DNA from: Pseudorhodoferax sp. Leaf274
GTDB lineage: Bacteria; Pseudomonadota; Gammaproteobacteria; Burkholderiales; Burkholderiaceae_C
Assembly: GCF_001422445.1 (NCBI RefSeq)
Contig: NZ_LMNA01000029.1
Coordinates: 36,660-100,659, forward strand
DNA length: 64,000 nucleotides
Direction of reading: 5' to 3'
This document shows positions 55,656-64,000 of the stretch, piece after piece (the stretch's first letter is position 1; each line of letters starts with the position of its first letter). Made by a program: the position numbers and the translations under genes. The notes below the pieces were generated by a model, which saw only the letters and a list, made by a program, of their open reading frames with translations, was not told the origin of the DNA and made no database searches.

Positions 55656-56588
55656 TCAGCCGGCCGCGTTGATCTTGCCCACCACCTCGCGCAGCTTGGC
55701 GTCGGCCTGCGCGTTGTCCACCTGGCAGGTGCCGGCGGCCTGGTGGCCGCCACCGCCGTACTGCAGCATCAGTTCGCCGATGTTGCACTGGCTGCTGCGG
55801 TCCAGGATGGACTTGCCGGTGGCCAGCACCGTGTTCTGCTTCTGCACGCCCCACATCACGTGGATCGACACCTTGGCCTGCGGGAACAGCGCGTAGACCA
55901 TGAAGCGGTTGACGGCCCAGATGGTGCCCTCGTGGCGCAGGTCCAGCACCAGCACGTGGCCGTCCATCCTGCCGCAGCGCAGGATCTGCTCGCGCGCCTT
56001 GCCGGCATGCTCGTGGTACAGGTCGACGCGCTCCTTGACGTCGGGCAGCGCGAGGATCTGCTCGATGCTGTGGTCGCGGCAGTACTTGATGAGGTCCATC
56101 ATCAGCGTGTAGTTGCTGATGCGGAACTCGCGGAAGCGGCCCAGGCCGGTGCGCGCATCCATCAGGTAGTTCAGCAGCACCCAGCCCGTGGGCGCGAGGA
56201 TCTCGTCCTCCACGTACTGGGCCGAGTCGGCCTTGTCCACGGCCTCCATCATGTCGTCGGGGATCCTGGGGAAGCGCTGCTTGCCGCCGTAGTGGTCGTA
56301 CACCACGCGCGCGGCCGAGGGGGCCTTGGCGTCGATCACGTGGTTGCTGCCGGCGCCCGGGTTGCGGATGGTCTCCGACAGGTGGTGGTCGAACGCCAGG
56401 TGGGCGCCGGCCACGTAGGGCAGGTTGGTCGTGATGTCGCGGTCGGTGATGGCGATCTTGCCGTCCTGCATGTCCTTGGGGTGGACGAACGTGATGTCGT
56501 CGATCATGTCCAGCTCGTTCAGCAGCACGGCGCAGACGAGGCCGTCGAAATCGCTGCGGGTGACGAGGCGGTACTTGGGCGTGGGCAT
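55656..56588 (-). CDS. DHH/DHHA1 family phosphoesterase
   Basis: This 310-residue protein has the DHH motifs RSDFDGLVCAVLL, ITDRDITTNLP and FDHH, and ends with the DHHA1 motif GGGGHQAAGTCQV. Family members include oligoribonuclease NrnA, c-di-AMP phosphodiesterases and exopolyphosphatases; which applies is not clear. It is convergent with the MYG1 gene, so two DHH-fold enzymes lie back to back. The 131 bases upstream show no feature. Confidence 0.88.
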   Translation of the reverse strand: MPTPKYRLVTRSDFDGLVCAVLLNELDMIDDITFVHPKDMQDGKIAITDRDITTNLPYVAGAHLAFDHHLSETIRNPGAGSNHVIDAKAPSAARVVYDHYGGKQRFPRIPDDMMEAVDKADSAQYVEDEILAPTGWVLLNYLMDARTGLGRFREFRISNYTLMMDLIKYCRDHSIEQILALPDVKERVDLYHEHAGKAREQILRCGRMDGHVLVLDLRHEGTIWAVNRFMVYALFPQAKVSIHVMWGVQKQNTVLATGKSILDRSSQCNIGELMLQYGGGGHQAAGTCQVDNAQADAKLREVVGKINAAG

Positions 56589-56719
56589 GCGCGTTCTCTT
56601 TCCAGATGAAGAAGCGCGGCATTGTGGTGGTGCCGTGCCGCGGCCGCACCGCCGCCCGGGGCTTGCGCTGACGGAAGGCGCGGCCGTTCTGCCAGGCGGC
56701 GCGCGCAGGTCGCGGCTTG

Positions 56720-57187
56720 TCAGGCCTCGGCCGTGCTGCTGCCGTCCACGCCGGCGTGGTGCGCCACCACGCGCTGCAGCATCTCCATGAAGGCCTGTCG
56801 CTCGGCGGCAGACAGCGGCTCCAGCATGCGCTGCTGCGCGCTCAGCATGGTGGGCAGCAACTGCAGGCGCAGCGCTTCGCCCTCGGCCGTCAGGTGCAGC
56901 AGGCGCACGCGCCGGTCCTGTGGCGACAGGCTGCGGGCGAGCAGGGCGCGCGCCTCCAGCCGGTCCACCACGCCGCCGATGGTCGAGGTGTCCAGGCTCA
57001 CCGCGCGGGCCAGCGTGCGCTGGTCGATGCCCGGCTGGTCTGCCAGCGTCTGCAGCACGGCGTACTGCACCGGCGTCGTGCCTGTGCTGGCGGCCTCCTG
57101 CATGAACACGGCGAACGCGATCTGCTGCAGCCGCCGGATGCCGTGGCCGGGTTGCGACTGCAGGTCGATGTCGGGGGTCTTCGTCAT
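56720..57187 (-). CDS. mobR: MarR-family regulator, MobR-like
   Basis: This 155-residue winged-helix protein has the MarR core TPVQYAVLQTLAD...SLDTSTIGGVVDRLEARALL and wing SPQDRRVRLLHLT. It is divergent from the 3-hydroxybenzoate hydroxylase gene, exactly as MobR is from mobA in Comamonas testosteroni, where it represses mobA until 3-hydroxybenzoate binds. Symbol assigned from arrangement and family. Confidence 0.85.
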   Translation of the reverse strand: MTKTPDIDLQSQPGHGIRRLQQIAFAVFMQEAASTGTTPVQYAVLQTLADQPGIDQRTLARAVSLDTSTIGGVVDRLEARALLARSLSPQDRRVRLLHLTAEGEALRLQLLPTMLSAQQRMLEPLSAAERQAFMEMLQRVVAHHAGVDGSSTAEA

Positions 57188-57275
57188 GGTCGCGCCATTC
57201 TCTCATTGTGCAAATGATATGTATGCTGATAATATTAATGCGTACGTTAACGGACTTCATCAGGAGACAGGTGCC
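57188..57275. promoter_or_regulatory. Divergent mobR/mobA control region
   Basis: This 88-base gap has an unusually AT-rich core (about 57208-57250) in a GC-rich genome, with the palindrome TAATATTA at 57230-57237 and flanking partial repeats (ATGATATG, ATGCTGAT, TTAATG, GTTAAC). A MobR operator and the promoters are expected here. AGGAG lies 10 bases before the mobA ATG. Confidence 0.6.
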
Positions 57276-59195
57276 ATGCAATTCCATCTGGACGGATTCC
57301 AGCCCGGCGATCCCCGCATCGCCCCTGCGTCGCCGGCTGCGCTGCAGCCCACGGACACGCCGCCCGCGCAGGTCGATGTGCTGGTCGTGGGCTGCGGCCC
57401 GGCCGGCCTGACGCTGGCGGCGCAGCTGGCCGCGTTCCCCGACATCCGCACCTGCATCGTCGAGGCCAAGGACGGCCCCCTGCAACTGGGCCAGGCCGAC
57501 GGCATCGCCTGCCGCACCATGGAGATGTTCGAGGCCTTCGGCTTCAGCGAGCGCGTGCTGCAGGAGGCCTGCTGGATCAACGAGGTGACCTTCTGGAAGC
57601 CCGGCACGCAGGACGGTGGCGGCATCGTGCGCCACGGCCGCGTGCAGGACACGCCGGACGGGCTCTCCGAGTTCCCGCACGTGGTGCTGAACCAGGCCCG
57701 CGTGCACGACTTCTACCTGGAGCGCATGCGCGAGGCGCCTGGCCGCATGGCGCCGTACTACGGCCGCAGCGTGGTCGACGTGTCCGTGGACCCGCAGGCG
57801 CACGACCATCCCGTGGCCGTGCGCCTGGCCCGCGCCGGCACGGACCGGCAGGAAACCGTGCGCGCCCGCTACGTGGTCGGCTGCGACGGTGCGCGCAGCG
57901 CGGTGCGCAAGGCCATCGGCCGCCAGCTGGTGGGCGACTCGGCCAACCAGGCCTGGGGCGTGATGGACCTGCTCGCGGTGACCGACTTCCCCGACATCCG
58001 CAGCAAGGCCGCCGTGCAGTCCGAGCACGGCAACCTGCTGGTGATCCCGCGCGAAGGCGGCTACCTGGTGCGCCTGTACGTGGAGATGGACAAGCTGGGC
58101 GAGGACGAGCGCGCCGCCCAGCGCGGCATCACGGTGGACGACCTGGTGGCCACCGCCCGGCGCATCCTGCACCCCTACACGCTGGAGGTGAAGGACGTGC
58201 CCTGGTGGTCGGTCTACGAGATCGGCCAGCGCATCTGCGACCGCTACGACGATGTGCCGGCCGCGTTGGCCGGCACGCAGCTGCCGCGCGTCTTCATCGC
58301 CGGCGATGCCTGCCACACCCACAGCCCCAAGGCCGGGCAGGGCATGAACGTCTCCATGCAGGACAGCTTCAACCTGGGCTGGAAACTGGCGGCCGTGCTG
58401 CGCGGGCAGTGCGCGCCCACGCTGCTGCACAGCTACAGCGCCGAGCGCCAGGCGGTGGCCCAGCAGCTCATCGACTTCGACCGCGAGTGGGCACGCATGT
58501 TCAGCGACCGGCCCCGCGAGGGCGGCGCCGTCGCCGGCACCGGCGGCGGCGTGGACCCGAAGGCGTTCCAGCGCCACTTCGAGCAGCACGGCCGCTTCAC
58601 GGCCGGCGTGGGCACGCACTACCGGCCCTCCGGCATCTGCGGCGACGGCACCCACCAGGCGCTGGCCAGCGGCTTCGTGGTCGGCACGCGCTTCCATTCC
58701 GCGCCGGTGGTGCGCGTGGCCGACGCCAGGCCCCTGCAGCTGGGCCACGTGGCGCGGGCCGACGGCCGCTGGCGGCTCTATGCCTTCGCCGCGGCGAACG
58801 ACCACCTGGACGGGGCCACCGGCGTGCGCGCGCTGTGCCGCTTCCTGGCCGAGTCGTCGGACTCGCCCGTGCGGCGCCACACCCGGGCCGGGCAGGACCT
58901 CGACGCCGTGTTCGACCTGCGCGCCATCTTCCAGCAGCGGCACGACGGCCTGGCCATCGAGACCATGCCGGCCCTGCTGCTGCCGCGCAAGGGCCGGCAC
59001 GGGCTCGTCGATTACGAGAAGGTCTTCGCGGCCGGCGGCAGGCCGGGGCAGGACATCTTCGAGCTGCGCGGCATCGACCGGGCGCGCGGCGCGCTGTTGG
59101 TGGTGCGGCCCGACCAGTACGTGGCGCAGGTGCTGCCGCTGGATGCGCACCAGGCGCTGGCCGGCTTCTTCGCCGGCTTCATGCTGCCAGGCTAG
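57276..59195 (+). CDS. mobA: 3-Hydroxybenzoate 4-monooxygenase
   Basis: This 639-residue FAD enzyme, the same length as I recall for MobA of Comamonas, has the dinucleotide fold VDVLVVGCGPAGLTLAAQ (33-50), the CDGARSAVRKAIG motif and the FAD-ribose motif VFIAGDACHTHSPKAGQGMNVSMQD, then a C-terminal thioredoxin-like domain of the phenol hydroxylase class. It turns 3-hydroxybenzoate into protocatechuate with NADPH and O2. Divergent MarR gene mobR supports the substrate. The stop overlaps the convergent kinase gene. Confidence 0.9.
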   Translation: MQFHLDGFQPGDPRIAPASPAALQPTDTPPAQVDVLVVGCGPAGLTLAAQLAAFPDIRTCIVEAKDGPLQLGQADGIACRTMEMFEAFGFSERVLQEACWINEVTFWKPGTQDGGGIVRHGRVQDTPDGLSEFPHVVLNQARVHDFYLERMREAPGRMAPYYGRSVVDVSVDPQAHDHPVAVRLARAGTDRQETVRARYVVGCDGARSAVRKAIGRQLVGDSANQAWGVMDLLAVTDFPDIRSKAAVQSEHGNLLVIPREGGYLVRLYVEMDKLGEDERAAQRGITVDDLVATARRILHPYTLEVKDVPWWSVYEIGQRICDRYDDVPAALAGTQLPRVFIAGDACHTHSPKAGQGMNVSMQDSFNLGWKLAAVLRGQCAPTLLHSYSAERQAVAQQLIDFDREWARMFSDRPREGGAVAGTGGGVDPKAFQRHFEQHGRFTAGVGTHYRPSGICGDGTHQALASGFVVGTRFHSAPVVRVADARPLQLGHVARADGRWRLYAFAAANDHLDGATGVRALCRFLAESSDSPVRRHTRAGQDLDAVFDLRAIFQQRHDGLAIETMPALLLPRKGRHGLVDYEKVFAAGGRPGQDIFELRGIDRARGALLVVRPDQYVAQVLPLDAHQALAGFFAGFMLPG

Positions 59196-60871
59196 AGCCG
59201 CGCCGGCAGCGTCTCCAGCAGCTCGGCCGCGCGGTCCAGGTCGAACTGGGCCAGCGCATGCTCCACCTGGGCGGCATGCTGCACCAGGCCCTGGCCGCGC
59301 AGGCGCTGCAGCACGGCGGGCAGATCCGCATCACCGTGGTCGCCGTTGCGCAGGGCCTGCACGGTGGCGCGCAGCGAGTCGCGCCAGGGCTGCTCGTCCC
59401 GGCTGGGGGCTTCGTCGAACAGCGCCTGCAGTCCAGCCGGCAGCGCCGTCTCGGGGTGGGGCGCGGCTGGGGCGGGTGGCGCGCTGTCGGTGGCATGTGC
59501 GGGCGTCGCCGCGGCGGCATCGGCCAGCGGCAGCAGAACGCGGAACACGCTGCCCTGGTCCGGGCTGCTGTGCAGCGTCAGCGTGCCGCCCATGCGCTCG
59601 ACCAACTGCCGCGCCAGCGTGATGCCCAGGCCCGCGCCGCCGAAGCGCCGGCTGGCCGAGCCGTCGGCCTGGGAAAAGGCCTCGAAGATGCGGGCCTGGT
59701 CCTGCGCCGCAATGCCGATGCCGGTGTCGTGCACGGCCAGCAGCACCTGGCCCTGCTGGCGCGCGAGCTGCAACCGCACGGTGCCGCGCTCGGTGAACTT
59801 CACGGCGTTGTCCAGCAGCTTGTCCAGCACCTGGCGCAGCCGCGCGTCGTCGCCCTGGAACGCATCGCCGAGGCCGGGCTCTGCATCCAGCCGCAGCGCC
59901 AGGCCCTTGCGCTCGGCGGCGTTGCGCTGGGCGGCCAACGCCTCCTGCGCCAGGCCGCGCAGCGAGAAATCGGCCGCCGTGCACTGCAGCTGGCTGCGCT
60001 CGAGCTTGGCCATGTCCAGGATGTCGTTCATGAGCCGCAGCAGCGCGGTGGCGGCCTGGCGCACCTTGAAGACGTACTGGCGCTGCAGCGTGTCGAGCTC
60101 GTCGCGCAGCACGATCTCGGAGAAACCGATGATGGCGTTCAGCGGCGTGCGCACCTCGTGGCCCATGTTGGCCAGGAAGTGGGTCTTGGCGGCCACGGCC
60201 TGCTCGGCGCGGTCCTTGGCATCGCGCAGCGCCTGTTCCATGGCCTTGCGCTCGCTGATGTCGACCACCACCCCGTCCAGCCACAGCACGCGGCCCGCGG
60301 CGTCGCGCACGGCCTGGCCGCGCTCCCGGGCCCAGAAGCTGCGTCCATCGCGGTGCATGGCGCGGTATTCGAGCGTGTAGCTGCGGTCGGCATCGATGGC
60401 GGCCTGCACCTCGGCGCTCACGCGCGCGTGGTCGTCCGGGTGCACCAGTTCGCGCAGCAGTGCGGGCGATGCCTCGTAGTCGGCCGCCGACCAGCCCGAC
60501 AGCTTCTGCACGGCATCGCTGATGAACAGCACGGTCCAGTTGTCGTCGGCGGTGCAGCGGTAGGCCGCGCCGTGCACGCTGTCGATCAGCGCGGCATACA
60601 GGGCCTCGCGCTGCTGGGCCTGCAGTGCGGCCGCCCGGTGGCGGGCCACGTCGGGCGCGGCGGCGGCTTGGGCGGCCTGCTGGCGGCGCAGTGTGGCCGC
60701 CTCTTCGCGCAGCTGCAGCGATTCGCCGCGCGCCGCGCGCAGCGCACGCCACTGGCGCCAGCCGACGACAGCCGCCATCGTCAGCAGGAGCGCCAGCCCG
60801 AGGCACACGATTTCCAGGGTGGCCATGCCGGGTGGCGGGCTGAGCGGCGAAGAGAGCGGAGAGGTCGGCAT
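59192..60871 (-). CDS. PAS sensor histidine kinase (orphan)
   Basis: This 559-residue kinase has one N-terminal membrane helix (about 20-40), a coiled linker, a PAS domain (about 85-215), HisKA with [18 protein letters not shown], and HATPase_c with [19 protein letters not shown] and [19 protein letters not shown] helical C-terminal 100 residues resembles a small Hpt-like bundle but has no Hpt histidine motif. No response regulator lies nearby. ATG 60871 is chosen; an ATG at 60826 would leave the helix intact. The 145 bases upstream contain TATAGT (minus strand, 60924-60929) as a possible -10. Confidence 0.88.
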   Translation of the reverse strand: MPTSPLSSPLSPPPGMATLEIVCLGLALLLTMAAVVGWRQWRALRAARGESLQLREEAATLRRQQAAQAAAAPDVARHRAAALQAQQREALYAALIDSVHGAAYRCTADDNWTVLFISDAVQKLSGWSAADYEASPALLRELVHPDDHARVSAEVQAAIDADRSYTLEYRAMHRDGRSFWARERGQAVRDAAGRVLWLDGVVVDISERKAMEQALRDAKDRAEQAVAAKTHFLANMGHEVRTPLNAIIGFSEIVLRDELDTLQRQYVFKVRQAATALLRLMNDILDMAKLERSQLQCTAADFSLRGLAQEALAAQRNAAERKGLALRLDAEPGLGDAFQGDDARLRQVLDKLLDNAVKFTERGTVRLQLARQQGQVLLAVHDTGIGIAAQDQARIFEAFSQADGSASRRFGGAGLGITLARQLVERMGGTLTLHSSPDQGSVFRVLLPLADAAAATPAHATDSAPPAPAAPHPETALPAGLQALFDEAPSRDEQPWRDSLRATVQALRNGDHGDADLPAVLQRLRGQGLVQHAAQVEHALAQFDLDRAAELLETLPARL

Positions 60872-61016
60872 CCCCAAGGCCTGGGCTGGATGGAGGGGGC
60901 TGCGTTGGTGCAGCGGCCGCGCAACTATAGAGAGCTATCCGCTCCTATTTCACGCTTTTGCGTGCGCCCATCCGTCCGAAGTGATGACTTTCGCACAGTC
61001 GGCCGGTTTATTGCCA

Positions 61017-63185
61017 TCACGGCGCAGCCGGCCTGGCAGGCGCGGCTGCGGCGCTGCCCGCAGGCTTGACGGAGGCGCCGCGCACCTCGATACGCACCGC
61101 GTCGAGCACGGCGCCCGTGGCGTCCACCAGCTGCAGCTGATGGCGGCCCGGCCAGGGCAGCCAGGCGAGTTCGCGGCCGCGGCCCAGCGGCTTGCCATCC
61201 ATGCGCCAGCGCGCGTCCGCGCCCTGGGCGCGCAGCCACAGGCGCTGGTGCGCGGGCGGGATGTCCGGGTCCAGCGCGACGATGCTGCCGTCCACCGGCG
61301 CCAGGATGCGCGGCGTGGCGGCGCGGTCGTCGGCGCTGCCCGCCAGCGCGAACAGGGGTTGCGCCGTGCCGGGCAGGAACCATTCGCGGCGCGGTGCTTC
61401 CAGCGCGTCGCCGAAGCGCACGGCGGCCTGCTCGACGCCGGCCGGCGCGCGCGGTGCGCGGCTGGGTGCCTGCCGGTGCAGCTGCTGCATGAGCGCGGCC
61501 CAGAGGGGCGCGGCGCCGCTGGTGCCGCTGACATTCCACATGGCCGCGCCGCCGGCATTGCCGACCCACACGCCCACGGTGTAGCGCTCCGACCAGCCGA
61601 TGGCCCAGTTGTCGCGCATGTCCTTGCTGGTGCCGGTCTTGACGGCCGCCCAGCCGCGCGTGGCCAGCACGCTGTCGGTGCCGAAGGTCATGGCGCGCGC
61701 CAGCGGGTCGGCCAGGATGTCGCCGACGATGAAGGCCGCGCCCGCGTCGAGCACGGCCGGGCCCGGCGCAGGCCGCGGGCCGGGCACCAGCCGCACGGGC
61801 CCGGCACGCCCGCCGTTGGCCAGCGCGCGGTAGGCGTTGGTCAGCGCCAGCAGCGAGACCTCGGCGCTGCCCAGCGCCAGGCTGGTGCCGTAGTAGTCGC
61901 CGCCGTGCGCCAGCGCCAGGCCCAGCGCCTGCAGCTGCCGCGCGAAGGCATCGGGCGAGACCATCACCAGCGTGCGCACGGCCGGCACGTTGAGCGAGGA
62001 GGCCAGCGCCGTGCGCACCGAGACCCAGCCCTTGAAGCGCCGGTCGTAGTTCTGCGGGATGTACAGGCCCGCCGGCGTGGCGATGTGCGTGGGCGCGTCC
62101 TCCAGCAGCGAGGCCGCCGTGAGCCGGCCCTCCGCGATGGCCTGGGCGTACAGGAAGGGCTTGAGCGTGGAGCCGGGCTGGCGCGGCGCCAGCACGCCGT
62201 CGACCTCGGCCGCGCGCGACAGCACGCCCGACGAGCCGACCCAGGCCAGCACCTCGCCGCTGGCGTTGTCCAGCACCACAAGGGCGCCGTCCTCCACGTT
62301 GCGCCCGCGCAGCTCGCGCAGGTGCTGGTCCAGCTGCTGCCGGGCAAAGCGCTGCAGGCCGGCGTCCAGGCTGCTGCGCAGGCTGGGCGCGTCGGTGCCG
62401 GCTTCGTGCAGCAGCCGGCGCGCCAGGTGCGGCGCGATGCCCTCGCTGGCGGCCCAGCCGCGGCGCTGCAGGGCGCCCAGCGTCAGCAGCTCCAGGCCGG
62501 CGCAATCGGCCGCGCCCGTGCTGTCCTTGAACACCGCGCAGGCGCGGCGCACGACCACGTTCGGCGCAGCGTTCGGCCCGCGCACCAGCGCCGCGGCGAT
62601 GGCGGCCTCGCGCGCGTCCAGTCCATGCGGCGCCTTGCCGAACAGGCTGCGCGCCAGCGCATCGATGCCGACGGTCTCGCCGCGCAACGGCACCAGGTTC
62701 AGGTAGGCCTCCAGGATCTGGTCCTTGCGCCAGCTGCGCTCCAGCCGCTGCGCCGCCACGGCCTGGCCCAGCTTCTGGCCCACGCTGCGGCCACCGGACC
62801 CGGCGCGCCAGTCCTCGTCCAGCAGGCCGGCCAGCTGCATGGTCAGCGTGGAAGCGCCGCGCGTGCGCGTGTTCCACAGGTTGGCCCAGGCCGCGGCCGA
62901 GACGGCGCGCCAGTCCACGCCGCTGTGCTGCCAGAACAGCCGGTCCTCGCTGAGCACCAGCGCCGTGCGCAGCGCGGGGGAGACGTCGGCCAGCGCGACC
63001 CAGGGGCCGCGCCGCACGCTGGCATCGGTGCGCACGCGCTGCAGCAGCTGGCCGTCGCGCGCGAGCACCAGGGTTTCGGACGGGCGGTGCGCGCTGCGCA
63101 CTTCGTCGTAGGAGGGCAGGGCGTGGGCGTTGCACGCCAGTGCCGCCGCCAGCGCCATGGCGACACGCTTGAACCTCGTGTGCAT
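61017..63185 (-). CDS. pbpC: Penicillin-binding protein 1C
   Basis: This 722-residue bifunctional enzyme has a signal/anchor start ([13 protein letters not shown]), a glycosyltransferase-51 domain ([27 protein letters not shown]), a transpeptidase domain with STLK, SLN and KTGTS, and the PBP1C C-terminal domain. It would polymerise and cross-link peptidoglycan. Its ATG is only 4 bases from a VapB-type operator in a divergent promoter. Confidence 0.93.
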   Translation of the reverse strand: MHTRFKRVAMALAAALACNAHALPSYDEVRSAHRPSETLVLARDGQLLQRVRTDASVRRGPWVALADVSPALRTALVLSEDRLFWQHSGVDWRAVSAAAWANLWNTRTRGASTLTMQLAGLLDEDWRAGSGGRSVGQKLGQAVAAQRLERSWRKDQILEAYLNLVPLRGETVGIDALARSLFGKAPHGLDAREAAIAAALVRGPNAAPNVVVRRACAVFKDSTGAADCAGLELLTLGALQRRGWAASEGIAPHLARRLLHEAGTDAPSLRSSLDAGLQRFARQQLDQHLRELRGRNVEDGALVVLDNASGEVLAWVGSSGVLSRAAEVDGVLAPRQPGSTLKPFLYAQAIAEGRLTAASLLEDAPTHIATPAGLYIPQNYDRRFKGWVSVRTALASSLNVPAVRTLVMVSPDAFARQLQALGLALAHGGDYYGTSLALGSAEVSLLALTNAYRALANGGRAGPVRLVPGPRPAPGPAVLDAGAAFIVGDILADPLARAMTFGTDSVLATRGWAAVKTGTSKDMRDNWAIGWSERYTVGVWVGNAGGAAMWNVSGTSGAAPLWAALMQQLHRQAPSRAPRAPAGVEQAAVRFGDALEAPRREWFLPGTAQPLFALAGSADDRAATPRILAPVDGSIVALDPDIPPAHQRLWLRAQGADARWRMDGKPLGRGRELAWLPWPGRHQLQLVDATGAVLDAVRIEVRGASVKPAGSAAAAPARPAAP

Positions 63186-63188
63186 GGT

Positions 63189-63208
63189 AGATATCATGGA
63201 AGATATCT
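63189..63208. promoter_or_regulatory. Inverted-repeat operator between pbpC and vapB
   Basis: AGATATC (63189-63195) and GATATCT (63202-63208) form a perfect 7-bp inverted repeat around a 6-base spacer. It lies 17 bases upstream of the vapB ATG and four bases upstream of the pbpC ATG, so a VapBC complex bound here may affect both genes. Each arm includes the self-palindrome GATATC. Confidence 0.65.
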
Positions 63209-63224
63209 TTTGAAGGAGTCCCGC

Positions 63225-63476
63225 ATGCAGACCGCCAAGGTATTCGTCACAGGCCGCAGCCAGGCGGTGCGCCTGCCGCGCGAGTTCCGCTTTGCCGAGA
63301 CGGAAGTGTTCATCCGCCGCGACCCTGTGACCGGCGATGTGGTGCTGTCGCGCAAGCCGGCCGATTGGCAGGGCTTTCTGGACGTCGTGGCGCAAACGCC
63401 GGACGCGGACGACTTCATGGCCGAGCGCCAGCAGACGCACACACGGCGCGACCCGTTCGGGGACTGGAGCGAATGA
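63225..63476 (+). CDS. vapB: VapB-type antitoxin
   Basis: This 83-residue protein starts with the AbrB/MazE swapped-hairpin pattern [20 protein letters not shown] of VapB antitoxins and has a C-terminal toxin-binding tail ending in DPFGDW. It is preceded by AAGGAG and overlaps vapC by four bases. It would neutralise VapC and repress the operon at the operator upstream. Confidence 0.92.
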   Translation: MQTAKVFVTGRSQAVRLPREFRFAETEVFIRRDPVTGDVVLSRKPADWQGFLDVVAQTPDADDFMAERQQTHTRRDPFGDWSE

Positions 63477-63889
63477 GCGCCGTACCGGCGGGCGGGCGGT
63501 ACCTGCTGGACACCAACGTCGTCAGCCACGTCATCCGGGCGAAGGACGCCGGCTTGCTGGCGCGCGTCGCGCAGACGCCCATGGGGCGCATCGCCATCTC
63601 CAGCGTGAGCCTGGCGGAACTGGAATACGGGTGGCAGCGCGCAGGTCGCCCGCCGGGCTTGCGCCTGCGCATCGACGCCTTCGTGCAGCGTGTCGACGTG
63701 CTGGTCTGGAACGACGATGTCGCCAGGTGCTACGGCGACGTTCGTGCCGCCTGGGAGACCAGTGGGGTGAGCCTCGCCGACCTGGACATGATGATCGCCG
63801 CGCATGCCGTGGCCACGGGTTGCATCCTGGTGAGCCGCGACCGTGCCTTCGGCCATGTGCCAGACCGCTTGGCGCTGGAGGTCTGGTAG
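63473..63889 (+). CDS. vapC: VapC-type PIN-domain ribonuclease toxin
   Basis: This 138-residue PIN protein has the acidic residues of the active site in [37 protein letters not shown] and LVSRDRAFG. VapC toxins cut tRNA or rRNA. ATG 63473 overlaps the vapB stop (ATGA). Complete and intact by eye. Confidence 0.93.
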   Translation: MSAVPAGGRYLLDTNVVSHVIRAKDAGLLARVAQTPMGRIAISSVSLAELEYGWQRAGRPPGLRLRIDAFVQRVDVLVWNDDVARCYGDVRAAWETSGVSLADLDMMIAAHAVATGCILVSRDRAFGHVPDRLALEVW

Positions 63890-64000
63890 GGCAGCGCTCA
63901 CGGTGCCGCCTCCTCGCGGTCGCGCGGGCCCACACGTCGGCTTGGGTCGGCGGCTGGCGCGGTTCGCGCTGGCGTCGATCCCCGCTGCGCGTGGCCCCTC
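63890..64000. other. Right edge, no gene assigned
   Basis: This 111-base stretch after vapC has no confirmed gene. On the minus strand a frame runs from the right edge to a stop at 63898-63900 and ends REEAAP, so it might be the C-terminus of a gene beyond the window, but its codon use is not convincingly host-like. Confidence 0.25.

Overview
The window is GC-rich DNA from a betaproteobacterium, most likely a member of the Comamonadaceae (Burkholderiales; Variovorax, Acidovorax or Xenophilus-like). The signs are the codon bias, a Bug/TTT-type solute receptor, a MobR/MobA 3-hydroxybenzoate pair of the kind known from Comamonas, and a 77-bp palindromic repetitive element of a kind I associate with this family. 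No single marker fixes the genus.

Layout. (1) 1-4946 is the right end of a prophage: tailspike, holin, SAR-type endolysin, nested Rz/Rz1 spanins, a small unknown gene, a terminator, and a tyrosine integrase abutting tRNA-Leu(CAA). The other prophage end lies left of the window. (2) 5074-11506 is housekeeping: cysM, a zinc-ribbon Nudix hydrolase, a TusA-like protein, galU, valS and sodC. (3) 11532-20962 is a catabolic cluster for hydroxycinnamate-type acids: MarR regulator, acyl-CoA dehydrogenase, tannase/feruloyl esterase, Bug receptor, SDR dehydrogenase, feruloyl-CoA synthase-like ligase and crotonase in one minus-strand operon, with a divergent amidohydrolase. A good promoter (TTGATT-17-CATAAT) carries a perfect inverted repeat in its spacer. 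(4) 21023-30254 is mixed: yaaA, a prolyl-4-hydroxylase-like dioxygenase, queF, a heme oxygenase/bacteriophytochrome pair, a 5'-nucleotidase lipoprotein, an alpha/beta hydrolase, a ParE-type toxin-antitoxin pair and a DUF2845 protein.

(5) 30259-49281 is an iron-acquisition island. A ten-gene minus-strand operon, with almost every junction overlapping or within a few bases, encodes an IroE-like esterase, MFS exporter, 2,3-DHB-AMP ligase (EntE-like), a TldD/TldE metalloprotease pair, a free-standing carrier protein, a serine-specific C-A-T-TE NRPS (EntF-like), isochorismate synthase, isochorismatase and an unknown exported protein. Divergent from it is a ferric-siderophore ABC importer plus a second esterase. 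A YncE-like lipoprotein follows. Two promoters share a near-identical Fur box and, about 50 bp further upstream, a near-identical 17-bp direct-repeat element. The TldD/TldE pair inside a catecholate operon and this shared promoter module are the most novel observations in the window. No EntA, phosphopantetheinyl transferase or TonB receptor is visible here.

(6) 49338-63889 holds dinB, a methylsuccinyl-CoA dehydrogenase-like enzyme, monomeric isocitrate dehydrogenase, a MYG1 protein, a DHH phosphoesterase, mobR/mobA, a PAS histidine kinase, penicillin-binding protein 1C and a VapBC toxin-antitoxin pair whose operator sits between vapB and the divergent pbpC. The mobA product makes protocatechuate and could meet aromatic acids coming from region 3.
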